Origin: Candidatus Woesearchaeota archaeon
Lineage (GTDB): Archaea > Nanobdellota > Nanobdellia > Woesearchaeales > GW2011-AR9
Reading direction: 5' to 3'
DNA length: 11,582 nucleotides
Assembly: GCA_016203215.1 (NCBI GenBank)
Contig: JACQNF010000042.1
Coordinates: forward strand, 1-11,582
In this document: positions 1-5,658 of the stretch, piece by piece
How the letters are laid out: the number at the start of each line of letters is the position of its first letter
How positions within the stretch are numbered: position 1 is the stretch's first letter
The notes under the pieces: model-generated
Database searches by the model: none
Seen by the model: the letters and a program-made list of their open reading frames with translations, nothing else
What the model was told of the DNA's origin: nothing
Made by a program: the position numbers and the translations under genes

Positions 1-1
1 C

Positions 2-23
2 CAATGAAGTATTATCTTCATTG
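2..23. repeat. Small perfect hairpin
   Basis: An 8-bp perfect inverted repeat, CAATGAAG (2-9) and CTTCATTG (16-23), encloses a 6-nt loop. It lies about 100 nt past the stop codon of the minus-strand eL15 gene. No T-run follows it directly on either strand, so it is not a classical terminator. It could belong to a neighbouring gene or RNA that starts outside the window. The structure is seen directly; its function is unknown. Confidence 0.5.
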
Positions 24-50
24 AGCGATTTCTCAACCCCGCACTTTGTG

Positions 51-117
51 ACATAAATGTGCTAGAAAGCCATTCATCCTCGCACTAAAGTGCGAGGCTT
101 TCTGGCACATTTAATGT
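51..117. repeat. Long imperfect hairpin downstream of eL15
   Basis: This is one extended palindrome built from three stacked stems. Bases 51-54 pair with 114-117. Bases 55-69 pair with 98-112, with one T-G wobble at 63/104. Bases 78-86 pair with 89-97, with a 2-nt loop (or 8 bp with a TAAA loop). An 8-nt bulge (70-77) lies on the 5' arm and a single-base bulge at 113, giving about 28 pairs. It sits just past the T-run after eL15. It may be a 3' processing or stability structure, a small RNA, or a remnant of a palindromic repeat. It shows no sequence similarity to the two larger elements at 3352 and 8370. Confidence 0.6.
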
Positions 118-123
118 AAAAAA
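118..123 (-). terminator. Oligo-T stop after eL15
   Basis: On the minus strand the eL15 stop codon TGA is followed at once by six T residues. Archaeal RNA polymerase commonly terminates at such U-runs without needing a hairpin. The large hairpin at 51-117 lies beyond the run, so if termination is complete here that hairpin is not part of the eL15 mRNA. Confidence 0.45.
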
Positions 124-642
124 TCAACGAACTAATCCACGACCTTTTCTTCCTGCGGCGGTCTGTCCATGATAAACCCTACTCTGGTTTTTCTGAGTTG
201 TCAACCACTGCAGATGTTGGTCGCTCTGAATTACAGGATGATGCGGATCGACAAGAATCACTTCGTACCAGAAATACTTCCCATCAACACCGACCCAATA
301 CGAGTTCAGAACAGAAAGGTTATGAAATTTCTTCTGAGCACGCTCTTCTGCAATCTGCTGATAATTCTTACGCAGATTCATATTTGTTCCAGATCGTTTT
401 GGACGACGACCGCCTTTAATCTGGGGTCGGACATGGCCCCCTCGAGTAACCCGCTGGCGGACAACAACAATTCCTTGCTTCGCTTTATATCCAAGCGATC
501 GAGCGCGGTCAAGACGAGTTGGACGCTCTAACTTTACCGTCACTGGTTCAGTTCTCCACTGAATCAGTCGTTCTTTGACCAATGCAGGGATTGCCTGCTT
601 TGGACTTTTCCATAGTGTTCTGATATGTTTGTATAAACTCAT
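124..642 (-). CDS. rpl15e: 50S ribosomal protein eL15 (L15e)
   Basis: Large-subunit ribosomal protein found only in archaea and eukaryotes; it binds 23S rRNA. The 172-residue product is close to the usual archaeal length. Family motifs are plain: ERPTRLDRARSLGYKAKQG near residue 40, KGGRRPKRSG near 77, NLSVLNSYWVG near 108, WYEVILVDPHHP near 125, and AGRKGRG close to the end. The frame is open up to a start at 672, but ATG at 642 is preferred. It has a strong GGAGG 5 nt upstream, and translation from it begins MSLYKHIRTLW, the usual eL15 N-terminus. The gene stands alone, with a divergent unrelated gene upstream, and ends at an oligo-T run. Confidence 0.96.
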   Translation of the reverse strand: MSLYKHIRTLWKSPKQAIPALVKERLIQWRTEPVTVKLERPTRLDRARSLGYKAKQGIVVVRQRVTRGGHVRPQIKGGRRPKRSGTNMNLRKNYQQIAEERAQKKFHNLSVLNSYWVGVDGKYFWYEVILVDPHHPVIQSDQHLQWLTTQKNQSRVYHGQTAAGRKGRGLVR

Positions 643-646
643 GGTT

Positions 647-651
647 GCCTC
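647..651 (-). promoter_or_regulatory. Shine-Dalgarno site of eL15
   Basis: GGAGG lies 5 nt upstream of the ATG at 642 on the minus strand. It decides the eL15 start against the in-frame upstream start codons at 654 and 672. Confidence 0.8.
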
Positions 652-703
652 CATTAAAACTTTTTTTCTCATTCGGATTCAGGTAAGCAACTACCCACAT
701 CTC

Positions 704-714
704 CGATTTTAAAC
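704..714 (-). promoter_or_regulatory. Probable TATA box for eL15
   Basis: Minus-strand GGTTTAAAATC, centred near 709, would place transcription start near 683 and give a leader of about 40 nt containing the GGAGG site. A second AT-rich box near 728-741 is an alternative. The box pattern is seen in the sequence; the transcription start is inferred from standard archaeal spacing. Confidence 0.45.
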
Positions 715-770
715 CAAGAAGTACGCCTCTTTAAAAATGTTTGGAGGGATAAAAATCAAGTCGGACTAAA

Positions 771-787
771 GAAAAGATATAAATATT
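771..787 (+). promoter_or_regulatory. BRE/TATA promoter of the coiled-coil gene
   Basis: A purine-rich BRE-like stretch runs into GATATAAATATTT. The TATA core is centred near 781, about 29 nt before ATG 810. Standard spacing puts transcription start at or just before the start codon, so the mRNA is probably leaderless or nearly so. No Shine-Dalgarno sequence is present, which agrees with this. Confidence 0.6.
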
Positions 788-809
788 TCAGAAGAATACT
801 CTCCGTTTG

Positions 810-1436
810 ATGGATGTGACTCTAGAGACAAGAAGAAAACAAGTGAATTGGACGAAAATACTTCTTCTCATCACAACCATCCTTGCTGTCGTGTTCTTTC
901 TAAAGCCAGGAATCCAAGGCTACAGTGTCTATCTTCAAGCAAAGAATAGCAACTACTCCCTCGAAGAACTGGGACAGAATATCCAAACATTGCAACATAA
1001 ATTAGATCTCTCAGAACAAAACTTGTCAATGCAGAACACACTCACAGGAAACGTGATCCAACTTGTAGAAAAGAGCAATATTGAACTCACGACCTGTCTT
1101 ACAGAAAAAGCGAAACTTCAAGCAGAGAACACCTATACTACTGAACTCTGTGATCAACGTGTAAAACTCCTCCAACAGAAAATTAATGAAGACGCCGCAG
1201 CACAGGCAGCGCAGACGTCAGAAAGTGTGACAAAAGCACAAGAGGATTTAAAACTTATTCAGGGACAGCTTGAACGAACACTGAGCGATTTCAATTCGTT
1301 TACAGAAAATACTGCCAGAAGTGTCTGTTGCAAACAAAAATTTGATAATCCAAACATTAATTCCTACAGTATCATCAACCACAAGCTTGTCTGTTTAGAA
1401 AATAGCGGAACGCCCCTTGCGTGTTCATTAGGATAA
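810..1436 (+). CDS. Membrane-anchored coiled-coil protein, unknown function
   Basis: The 208-residue protein starts with a short basic N-terminus, then one hydrophobic segment at about residues 16-33, which should act as a signal anchor. A long helical region follows (about 50-165), rich in Q, E, K and L with coiled-coil character. The C-terminal tail of about 40 residues is compact and contains SVCCKQKFDNPNINSY (171-186). Cysteines at 96, 114, 173, 174, 195 and 205 suggest disulfides if the protein faces outward. I recognise no named family; it resembles small lineage-specific DPANN surface proteins. ATG 810 is preferred over TTG 807 because it is the stronger codon and sits at the predicted transcription start. 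It converges on the glycosyltransferase gene with a 12-nt gap. Confidence 0.82.
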   Translation: MDVTLETRRKQVNWTKILLLITTILAVVFFLKPGIQGYSVYLQAKNSNYSLEELGQNIQTLQHKLDLSEQNLSMQNTLTGNVIQLVEKSNIELTTCLTEKAKLQAENTYTTELCDQRVKLLQQKINEDAAAQAAQTSESVTKAQEDLKLIQGQLERTLSDFNSFTENTARSVCCKQKFDNPNINSYSIINHKLVCLENSGTPLACSLG

Positions 1437-1448
1437 TCATCTAGAGAA

Positions 1449-2141
1449 TCATCTTATTTTCTCGTACTCGCTCTCCTGGAGGTGCCCAGCTTTATCTTTC
1501 ACCCGCTGGGTGAGCCAAAAGAGCGCCGCTTTGCCAAGACCCCAATCTTTTAATCTTCTCATCGATGTTGTGACAGAGGTATCAATACAGCGATAACGCC
1601 CTTTCTCGATCAGCTTCATAATCAATTTACGATGCTCCATAACATTTAAGCCAGAGTCATAACCGTTAACTGCATCAAAGTCGGCACGTCGACAGAGCAG
1701 AGCACCACTACAGCTTTTATATAACCCATTTTTTAAATAGAGAGATTTTAATGTCATGATCAACGAAAACGGAAATGTCTCTTCATCAGGTTTAACTGTT
1801 GTCGTCGCAATCGCATATCCCTCAGTGAATTGCTCATTCATCTTCTGCAGTGCATCGGGTGCAAGTTGCGTATCAGCATCCAGAAACAGAAGCAACTCTC
1901 CCTCCGCTTTGCTTGCACCATAATTACGGGCGCGGCTGACATTCGCCACGGGAAGGATGATTAGTTTCACTCGTTCGTTTTCACGCTTTCGCGTGATTTC
2001 TTCCGTTTTATCCGTACATCCATTTGCAACGATAATGGTTTCAAAATCTTGGTACGTCTGATTCTTGAGGCTATGTAACGTTGGACGAATGTATTTCTCT
2101 TCGTTATGTGCAGGGATGATAACAGAAATGTGAGGAGGCAT
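1449..2141 (-). CDS. Glycosyltransferase family 2 protein
   Basis: GT-A fold glycosyltransferase of 230 residues, transferring a sugar from a nucleotide- or lipid-linked donor. The N-terminus carries the nucleotide-binding start ISVIIPAHNEE (5-15). The metal-binding DxD motif is FLDADT (86-91), preceded by SRARNYGASKA (69-79), the usual family arrangement. The later VNGYD (158-162) and TTSMRRLKDWG (191-201) match the acceptor-side region of GT2 proteins. No clear membrane helix is seen apart from a weakly hydrophobic stretch near 205, so the enzyme is probably cytosolic or peripheral. A TATA box 27 nt upstream of the ATG suggests a leaderless mRNA. The family is certain; donor and acceptor cannot be told. 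Confidence 0.9.
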   Translation of the reverse strand: MPPHISVIIPAHNEEKYIRPTLHSLKNQTYQDFETIIVANGCTDKTEEITRKRENERVKLIILPVANVSRARNYGASKAEGELLLFLDADTQLAPDALQKMNEQFTEGYAIATTTVKPDEETFPFSLIMTLKSLYLKNGLYKSCSGALLCRRADFDAVNGYDSGLNVMEHRKLIMKLIEKGRYRCIDTSVTTSMRRLKDWGLGKAALFWLTQRVKDKAGHLQESEYEKIR

Positions 2142-2162
2142 ATACTCCAGCGGAAGAGGTGG

Positions 2163-2176
2163 TCTTTTAAATAATT
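2163..2176 (-). promoter_or_regulatory. TATA box of the GT2 gene at 1449-2141
   Basis: Minus-strand CAATTATTTAAAAG is centred near 2168, about 27 nt before the ATG at 2141. This predicts transcription start at or next to the start codon. It also shows that this gene has its own promoter and need not be co-transcribed with the glycosidase-like gene upstream. Confidence 0.5.
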
Positions 2177-2223
2177 GCCCTAGTCGGAACTATATTTTCA
2201 AGAACAATGAAGACCGATCAGAA

Positions 2224-3306
2224 TCAGAGGGTAAGATAATTTGCTGCCCAGAGCAAGCCTTGATCACAGGTGTAGAGAGGAGTCTTATAGGGCAAACCTT
2301 CTTTAGTATACACTTCGAGGTAATTTCCTGCCTTCTCAATCATTTCTGTGTAGCGTTGCCGATACAGCGCAGCTTTATCTTTATCAACGTGCTGCAGCAG
2401 TTTAATGTACAACGGGCCCATATGCGCCCAGACCGTATCACTTTCATAATTAGGCATCAGCTTCTCTTGCCAGACAAAATGAACATGACGTCGGGAAGAG
2501 GTATAACGTAAAGGAAATGGCTCCGCTAACCCTGCCCCCTCAATTGCTTGAATGGCAGCATGAAGTATCTCCTCATCACGAATCAAGCCAGTTATGAAAG
2601 GAAAGAGATTGGCGTCCCCCGCAACATATCCTTTTTTTGTAAGATCATCGTAAAAGAATGACCCATTCCAGAAATGTTCTTGAAGTAGAGCGGGATAATT
2701 GTACTTTTCAAATGGGCTGACTAATTTTAACTGTTCCAGGTCCGCAGCAAGCATCCCCACCATGCAATTATCGTAACACGAGCTTTTTCTCACGGCAAAA
2801 TCTTTCATCGACGAGACCTGTAAATCTGGCTGGACCAGCCCGGTAACCGGGTTAATAAAATCCTTGAAAAAGCGCTGGACCTGAAGATTCAGGAATCCAC
2901 GATGCTCATAGTGAGGAAATGACGAGAGACGGATACTGTGGATGAGCCACGGCAGTGAATCGACGGCAGGAGAAGGGAAATCAAAAGGTTTTCCCGCAGG
3001 AGAAATCGTCGTCGTAATGGTGTTATAGTGTTTAAATCGATTGAGTGCATAGCGTAAGGTTTGATGCACTTTTTCTTCGTGTCCTAATTTCATCAAGGAT
3101 TGCGTACACCAGCCAAAATCCCGCGTCCAAAATTGGGGGAAATTATGTGTCGACGTCTGAAAAAAACGCCCATTCCAACAATCTGCCACCGTTAGCTTAC
3201 AAACATCATCTGCCGTCCCATAATAGCGATGTGGCTTGATCTTGTTCTTAAGTCCGGTAAGGAAAATACGAGTACCTTGCGTAGCATAGAGGAGCGGCGA
3301 CGTCAT
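2224..3306 (-). CDS. Six-hairpin glycosidase-like protein
   Basis: This 360-residue protein looks like an (alpha/alpha)6-barrel glycoside hydrolase, the fold shared by glycogen-debranching enzyme, trehalase-like and invertase-like families. Characteristic pieces are FPQFWTRDFGW (56-66), AVDSLPWLIH (114-123), SSCYDNCMVGMLAADLEQL (175-193), GDANLFPFITGLI (230-242), YESDTVWAHMGPLYIKLL (287-304) and CDQGLLWAANYL (347-358). Likely acidic catalytic candidates are D63, D116 and D179, but I cannot assign which act. No signal peptide is visible, so action is probably cytosolic. A glycosyltransferase lies just downstream on the same strand and another lies divergently upstream, which fits a glycan-related role. 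The substrate is unknown. Possible activities include alpha-glucan debranching, trehalose or sucrose-like hydrolysis, or glycan trimming. Confidence 0.82.
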   Translation of the reverse strand: MTSPLLYATQGTRIFLTGLKNKIKPHRYYGTADDVCKLTVADCWNGRFFQTSTHNFPQFWTRDFGWCTQSLMKLGHEEKVHQTLRYALNRFKHYNTITTTISPAGKPFDFPSPAVDSLPWLIHSIRLSSFPHYEHRGFLNLQVQRFFKDFINPVTGLVQPDLQVSSMKDFAVRKSSCYDNCMVGMLAADLEQLKLVSPFEKYNYPALLQEHFWNGSFFYDDLTKKGYVAGDANLFPFITGLIRDEEILHAAIQAIEGAGLAEPFPLRYTSSRRHVHFVWQEKLMPNYESDTVWAHMGPLYIKLLQHVDKDKAALYRQRYTEMIEKAGNYLEVYTKEGLPYKTPLYTCDQGLLWAANYLTL

Positions 3307-3327
3307 GCAGGCGGGAGACCATTTCTT

Positions 3328-3337
3328 CTATAAAAAG
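3328..3337 (-). promoter_or_regulatory. TATA box of the glycosidase-like gene
   Basis: Minus-strand CTTTTTATAG is centred near 3332, 26 nt before the ATG at 3306. No Shine-Dalgarno sequence lies next to the start, so a leaderless mRNA is predicted. The box lies 15-24 bp outside the left end of palindromic element A. Confidence 0.6.
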
Positions 3338-3351
3338 ATATAGGTGAATGG

Positions 3352-3538
3352 GTACGTATTTAGTTCGCTACGCCGCTTCGGCGGGCGGGCCGTCTGTCTC
3401 GCGGAGAATATCTGATGTGTAAGTGGGTTGAAGAAAAAATGTTTAGAAAGATATTCTCCGACCATAACTACTCTGCTTTGCTCAGTAGATCGAGACAGAC
3501 CGATTGGCCGTGCCCGCCATGACAAACTAAATACGTAC
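3352..3538 (+). repeat. Palindromic element, copy A
   Basis: A 187-bp structured element in the divergent intergenic region 3307-3608. The ends form a perfect 14-bp inverted repeat, 3352-3365 against 3525-3538. Further inward, 3380-3386 pairs with 3512-3518, 3388-3391 with 3506-3509, 3392-3401 with 3491-3500, and 3402-3413 with 3449-3460. The 3' arm carries an extra side hairpin (3468-3472 with 3484-3488), and a local hairpin CGCCG-CTT-CGGCG can form at 3371-3383. Bases 3356-3518 align without gaps to copy B, offset by 5014, with about 138 of 163 identical. Taking the shared core as 3356-3534, GTAC lies directly on both sides, which may be a target duplication. No transposase is encoded. It may be a MITE-like repeat or a structured RNA/DNA element. 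Confidence 0.85.
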
Positions 3539-3576
3539 GGTGACGTAATAGGTCCAAGATCAATTTGCGAGCGAGA

Positions 3577-3588
3577 AATATATAAAAA
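3577..3588 (+). promoter_or_regulatory. BRE/TATA promoter of the second GT2 gene
   Basis: GCGAGAAATATATAAAAAAA holds a BRE-like purine stretch followed by a strong TATA box centred near 3582, 27 nt before the ATG at 3609. A leaderless transcript is predicted. The promoter lies about 40 bp outside the right end of palindromic element A. Confidence 0.65.
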
Positions 3589-3608
3589 AAGACCTGTTTT
3601 GAACAAAA

Positions 3609-4454
3609 ATGGATACCGTTACACATCAAGCGCTTTCAGATACGACGCTCACGATGATTGTTCGAGATGAGCTGATGAATCCGGCAGGGGGATTACTTCC
3701 CATGCTAGAATACCATCTCCCTTACTTTCCAGAGGCCGTCGTTGTCGATACCGGTTCTGTGGACGGAACACGTCAATTGCTTGAGCATCTGCAACAAGAA
3801 TATCCTCATCTCCGCGTCGAGGACCATCAATTTGTAGGCTTTGGCCGCGCACGAACCTATGCCAATTCCAAGGTTAGAACGAGATACTCCATGATCCTCG
3901 ATGCAGATGAAATGATCTCGTCGATGGATAGTTTGGCTCATGATATTAATACCGTTGCGGCAGAAGCAGAACAAAAAAGTGTTCGTTACAGCTTACATTT
4001 CGACTTCTTATGGATTCCGACACAGGGTGCGCCATCTCTTCGCAACGAAAATGTCCTTCGTCTCCGTCTCTTCCCCCAGAGCCAAGTACGATTTTTCTAT
4101 GGTGAGGTGTACGAATACCCAAATACATTGTCCCCATTTACCATCACGTCGACTGCTAAAACAGTGCTAAGACATTTTGTACCTGAACGTGATCTTAAAA
4201 AAAGGCTACAGTTTTATCGCCCTCTCATGGATATTGGTATCAATACCAGCTATGAAAAGAGATTTCACCAAATCAGGAAACTGGGGCCCCCTTCCTCAAA
4301 AGAAGGGTTTGCCTCGTGGAAAACACCAAATCCTGCTGTTTTAAGAACGTATGGAATAAACCTCGATGAAATCCTTGGTAAAATCCATCAACTGGGATTA
4401 CACGTTGATCCACGAATTAGGGAAAGACTGGAGAACACCAAAACCTCGCCGTAA
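3609..4454 (+). CDS. Glycosyltransferase, GT2-like
   Basis: A 281-residue GT-A type glycosyltransferase related to family 2. The N-terminal region LTMIVRDE (14-21) corresponds to the short GT2 branch that starts with I.VKNE-type sequences. The nucleotide-binding loop is VVVDTGSVDGTRQ (44-56), GFGRARTYANSKV (77-89) is the usual approach helix, and ILDADE (96-101) supplies the DxD-type metal site. The C-terminal 100 residues are helical and basic, with no clear membrane helix. The DTGSxDGT plus LDADE combination resembles enzymes adding sugars to lipopolysaccharide-like or glycoprotein glycans in bacteria, but donor and acceptor are not predictable here. Its own promoter places transcription start at the ATG. 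Confidence 0.87.
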   Translation: MDTVTHQALSDTTLTMIVRDELMNPAGGLLPMLEYHLPYFPEAVVVDTGSVDGTRQLLEHLQQEYPHLRVEDHQFVGFGRARTYANSKVRTRYSMILDADEMISSMDSLAHDINTVAAEAEQKSVRYSLHFDFLWIPTQGAPSLRNENVLRLRLFPQSQVRFFYGEVYEYPNTLSPFTITSTAKTVLRHFVPERDLKKRLQFYRPLMDIGINTSYEKRFHQIRKLGPPSSKEGFASWKTPNPAVLRTYGINLDEILGKIHQLGLHVDPRIRERLENTKTSP

Positions 4455-4455
4455 A

Positions 4456-4465
4456 CTATATAAAG
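4456..4465 (+). promoter_or_regulatory. TATA box of uL11
   Basis: CTATATAAAG starts just after the stop codon of the preceding glycosyltransferase. Expected transcription start is near 4486, leaving a leader of about 46 nt before ATG 4532. So uL11 is probably transcribed independently, and unlike several neighbours its mRNA has a real 5' leader. Confidence 0.6.
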
Positions 4466-4520
4466 AGACCACTTTTCTACTGATAGTTACGCACGCGCTT
4501 CAAGATTAAACGATTATTAT

Positions 4521-4526
4521 AGGTGA
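4521..4526 (+). promoter_or_regulatory. Shine-Dalgarno site of uL11
   Basis: AGGTGA sits 5 nt before ATG 4532. It overlaps the in-frame GTG at 4523, which argues that this GTG is part of the ribosome binding site and not the start codon. Confidence 0.75.
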
Positions 4527-4531
4527 CATTC

Positions 4532-5242
4532 ATGGCAAAACAAGCAGTAGAAGTCCTCATCGAAGGCGGTAAAGCAACGGCAGCGCCGCCACTGGGTCCG
4601 GCTCTCGGTCCAACCGGAGTTAATATCGGCCTGGTCATTTCTGAAATTAACAAGAAAACAAATGATATGAAAGGAATGCAAGTTCCTGTCAAGGTTGTTA
4701 TTGATACCGCGACCAAAGAGTTTCTCATTGAAGTTGGTACTCCGCCGGCATCGGCTCTGATCAAGAAAGAAGCAGGAATTGAAAAAGGGGCAGGAAACCC
4801 TCTACGAGAAAAAGTTGCTGATCTTCTCATCGAGCAGATCATTAAAATCGCCAAAATCAAAGAAGACAATCTTCTCGGAAAAGATTTAAAACGAAAAGTA
4901 CGTGAAGTTATTGGGACATGCCAATCGATGGGCATTCTTGTCGAGGGCATGCCAGCGCAAGACGCTCTTAAAGCAATTGCGGAAGGTCGCTTCGATCAGA
5001 AGATTAAAGCAGGACGTACAGAACTGACTGAAGAAGAGAAGAAACATCTCCAAGAAGAAAAAGCACGCCTGCAGAAAGAATTGGAACGACAAAGAGCAGA
5101 ATTCGAAACACGAGCAAAAGAGATTGTCAAAGCCAACGAAGGCAAGGAACCGAAGAAGATCCGTTCTGCACTCTTGGAAGCGGGTATTCCAATGAAGATC
5201 GTGGACGAATTAGTGCCGCCAGAAGCGAAAGAGAAGAAATAG
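4532..5242 (+). CDS. rpl11: 50S ribosomal protein uL11 with long C-terminal extension
   Basis: uL11 binds the GTPase-associated region of 23S rRNA and forms the stalk base where translation factors act. The N-terminal domain has EGGKATAAPPLGPALGPTGVNI (11-32) with the usual Gly/Pro-rich linker to the stalk base. The C-terminal RNA-binding domain is recognisable through GTCQSMGILVEG (128-139). The usual archaeal protein ends around residue 160; this one has 236 residues. The extra 75 are a charged coiled-coil helix (about 164-200) followed by a short helical module, KKIRSALLEAGIPMKIVDEL (208-227). The start is ATG 4532, giving MAKQAVEVLIEGG with a good Shine-Dalgarno site. The customary partners uL1 and uL10 do not follow. 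Confidence 0.95.
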   Translation: MAKQAVEVLIEGGKATAAPPLGPALGPTGVNIGLVISEINKKTNDMKGMQVPVKVVIDTATKEFLIEVGTPPASALIKKEAGIEKGAGNPLREKVADLLIEQIIKIAKIKEDNLLGKDLKRKVREVIGTCQSMGILVEGMPAQDALKAIAEGRFDQKIKAGRTELTEEEKKHLQEEKARLQKELERQRAEFETRAKEIVKANEGKEPKKIRSALLEAGIPMKIVDELVPPEAKEKK

Positions 5243-5245
5243 GTT

Positions 5246-5258
5246 CTTTTTTTATTTT
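5246..5258 (+). terminator. Oligo-T terminator of uL11
   Basis: Four bases after the uL11 stop comes CTTTTTTTATTTT, with seven uninterrupted T residues. This is a typical archaeal U-run terminator. It overlaps the stop codon (TAA, 5252-5254 on the minus strand) of the convergent small membrane protein. Confidence 0.6.
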
Positions 5259-5488
5259 CCTTTACTTTCTTTTCCAGCAACTTTTGTTTCTTTTTCTAAT
5301 TCTTCGCGCTTTACATGCGAAGAGAGATGATACATATTCTCTAAAGAAGTGATGACATTCTTCATCTTATTCATCTGCTTGATGAACACAAAGAGCATAA
5401 TCACTGCTTCGATCAAAATAATGATAATAAGAACAGCAACGGTAAAAATGACTTCTACTAAAGGAATATCAACACCAAAGACTAACAT
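5252..5488 (-). CDS. Small single-pass membrane protein, unknown function
   Basis: 78 residues: a short start MLVFGVDIPLVE, one strongly hydrophobic segment (about 12-36), then a charged helical tail (37-78) rich in K and E with short coiled-coil potential. No enzyme motif is seen. The protein is acceptable as a real gene because it has a clean TM-plus-helix design, its own TATA box and no overlap with its neighbours' coding regions. Small proteins of this shape occur in DPANN archaea, but I cannot name a family. It converges on uL11 with a 9-nt gap. A GAGGAG sequence lies 12 nt upstream of the ATG, somewhat far for a Shine-Dalgarno site. Confidence 0.72.
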   Translation of the reverse strand: MLVFGVDIPLVEVIFTVAVLIIIILIEAVIMLFVFIKQMNKMKNVITSLENMYHLSSHVKREELEKETKVAGKESKGK

Positions 5489-5527
5489 TCTCTCATCACA
5501 CTCCTCTGAGAAGGGATGTCTATGGGT

Positions 5528-5536
5528 GTTATAAAG
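5528..5536 (-). promoter_or_regulatory. TATA box of the small membrane protein gene
   Basis: Minus-strand CTTTATAAC centred near 5532 predicts transcription start near 5506 and a leader of about 18 nt before ATG 5488. The rest of the 170-bp gap (5489-5658) shows no other clear gene or structure. Confidence 0.45.
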
Positions 5537-5658
5537 ATTTCGCAGGCAGGGGTGTGTTTAGTTTGTTATTCACTTAGAGTTTCTCAACAGCGGTAATAGA
5601 TACAAAAAGCCGTTTCTTGAAGAAAAACACGTCAACCTCTTCTTTTGAAAATATTTTT

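Noticed and set aside
3328..3670. Open frames across element A (3328-3606 minus and 3428-3670 plus)
   Set aside because: They run through the palindromic element and have no domain or codon signal. Their resemblance to frames over element B (peptides like DRPIGRARHDKLNT and DRPLGLARRDDELNT) comes from the shared repeat, not from a protein family.
4477..4950. 157-codon minus-strand frame opposite uL11
   Set aside because: It is the complement of conserved uL11 coding sequence, without motifs of its own.
5554..5565. GTGTTTAGTTTG, 11 of 12 bases like the terminal repeat of elements A and B
   Set aside because: The match fades after a few more bases and no partner arm is present nearby. It may be a remnant, but a chance match in AT-rich DNA is as likely.
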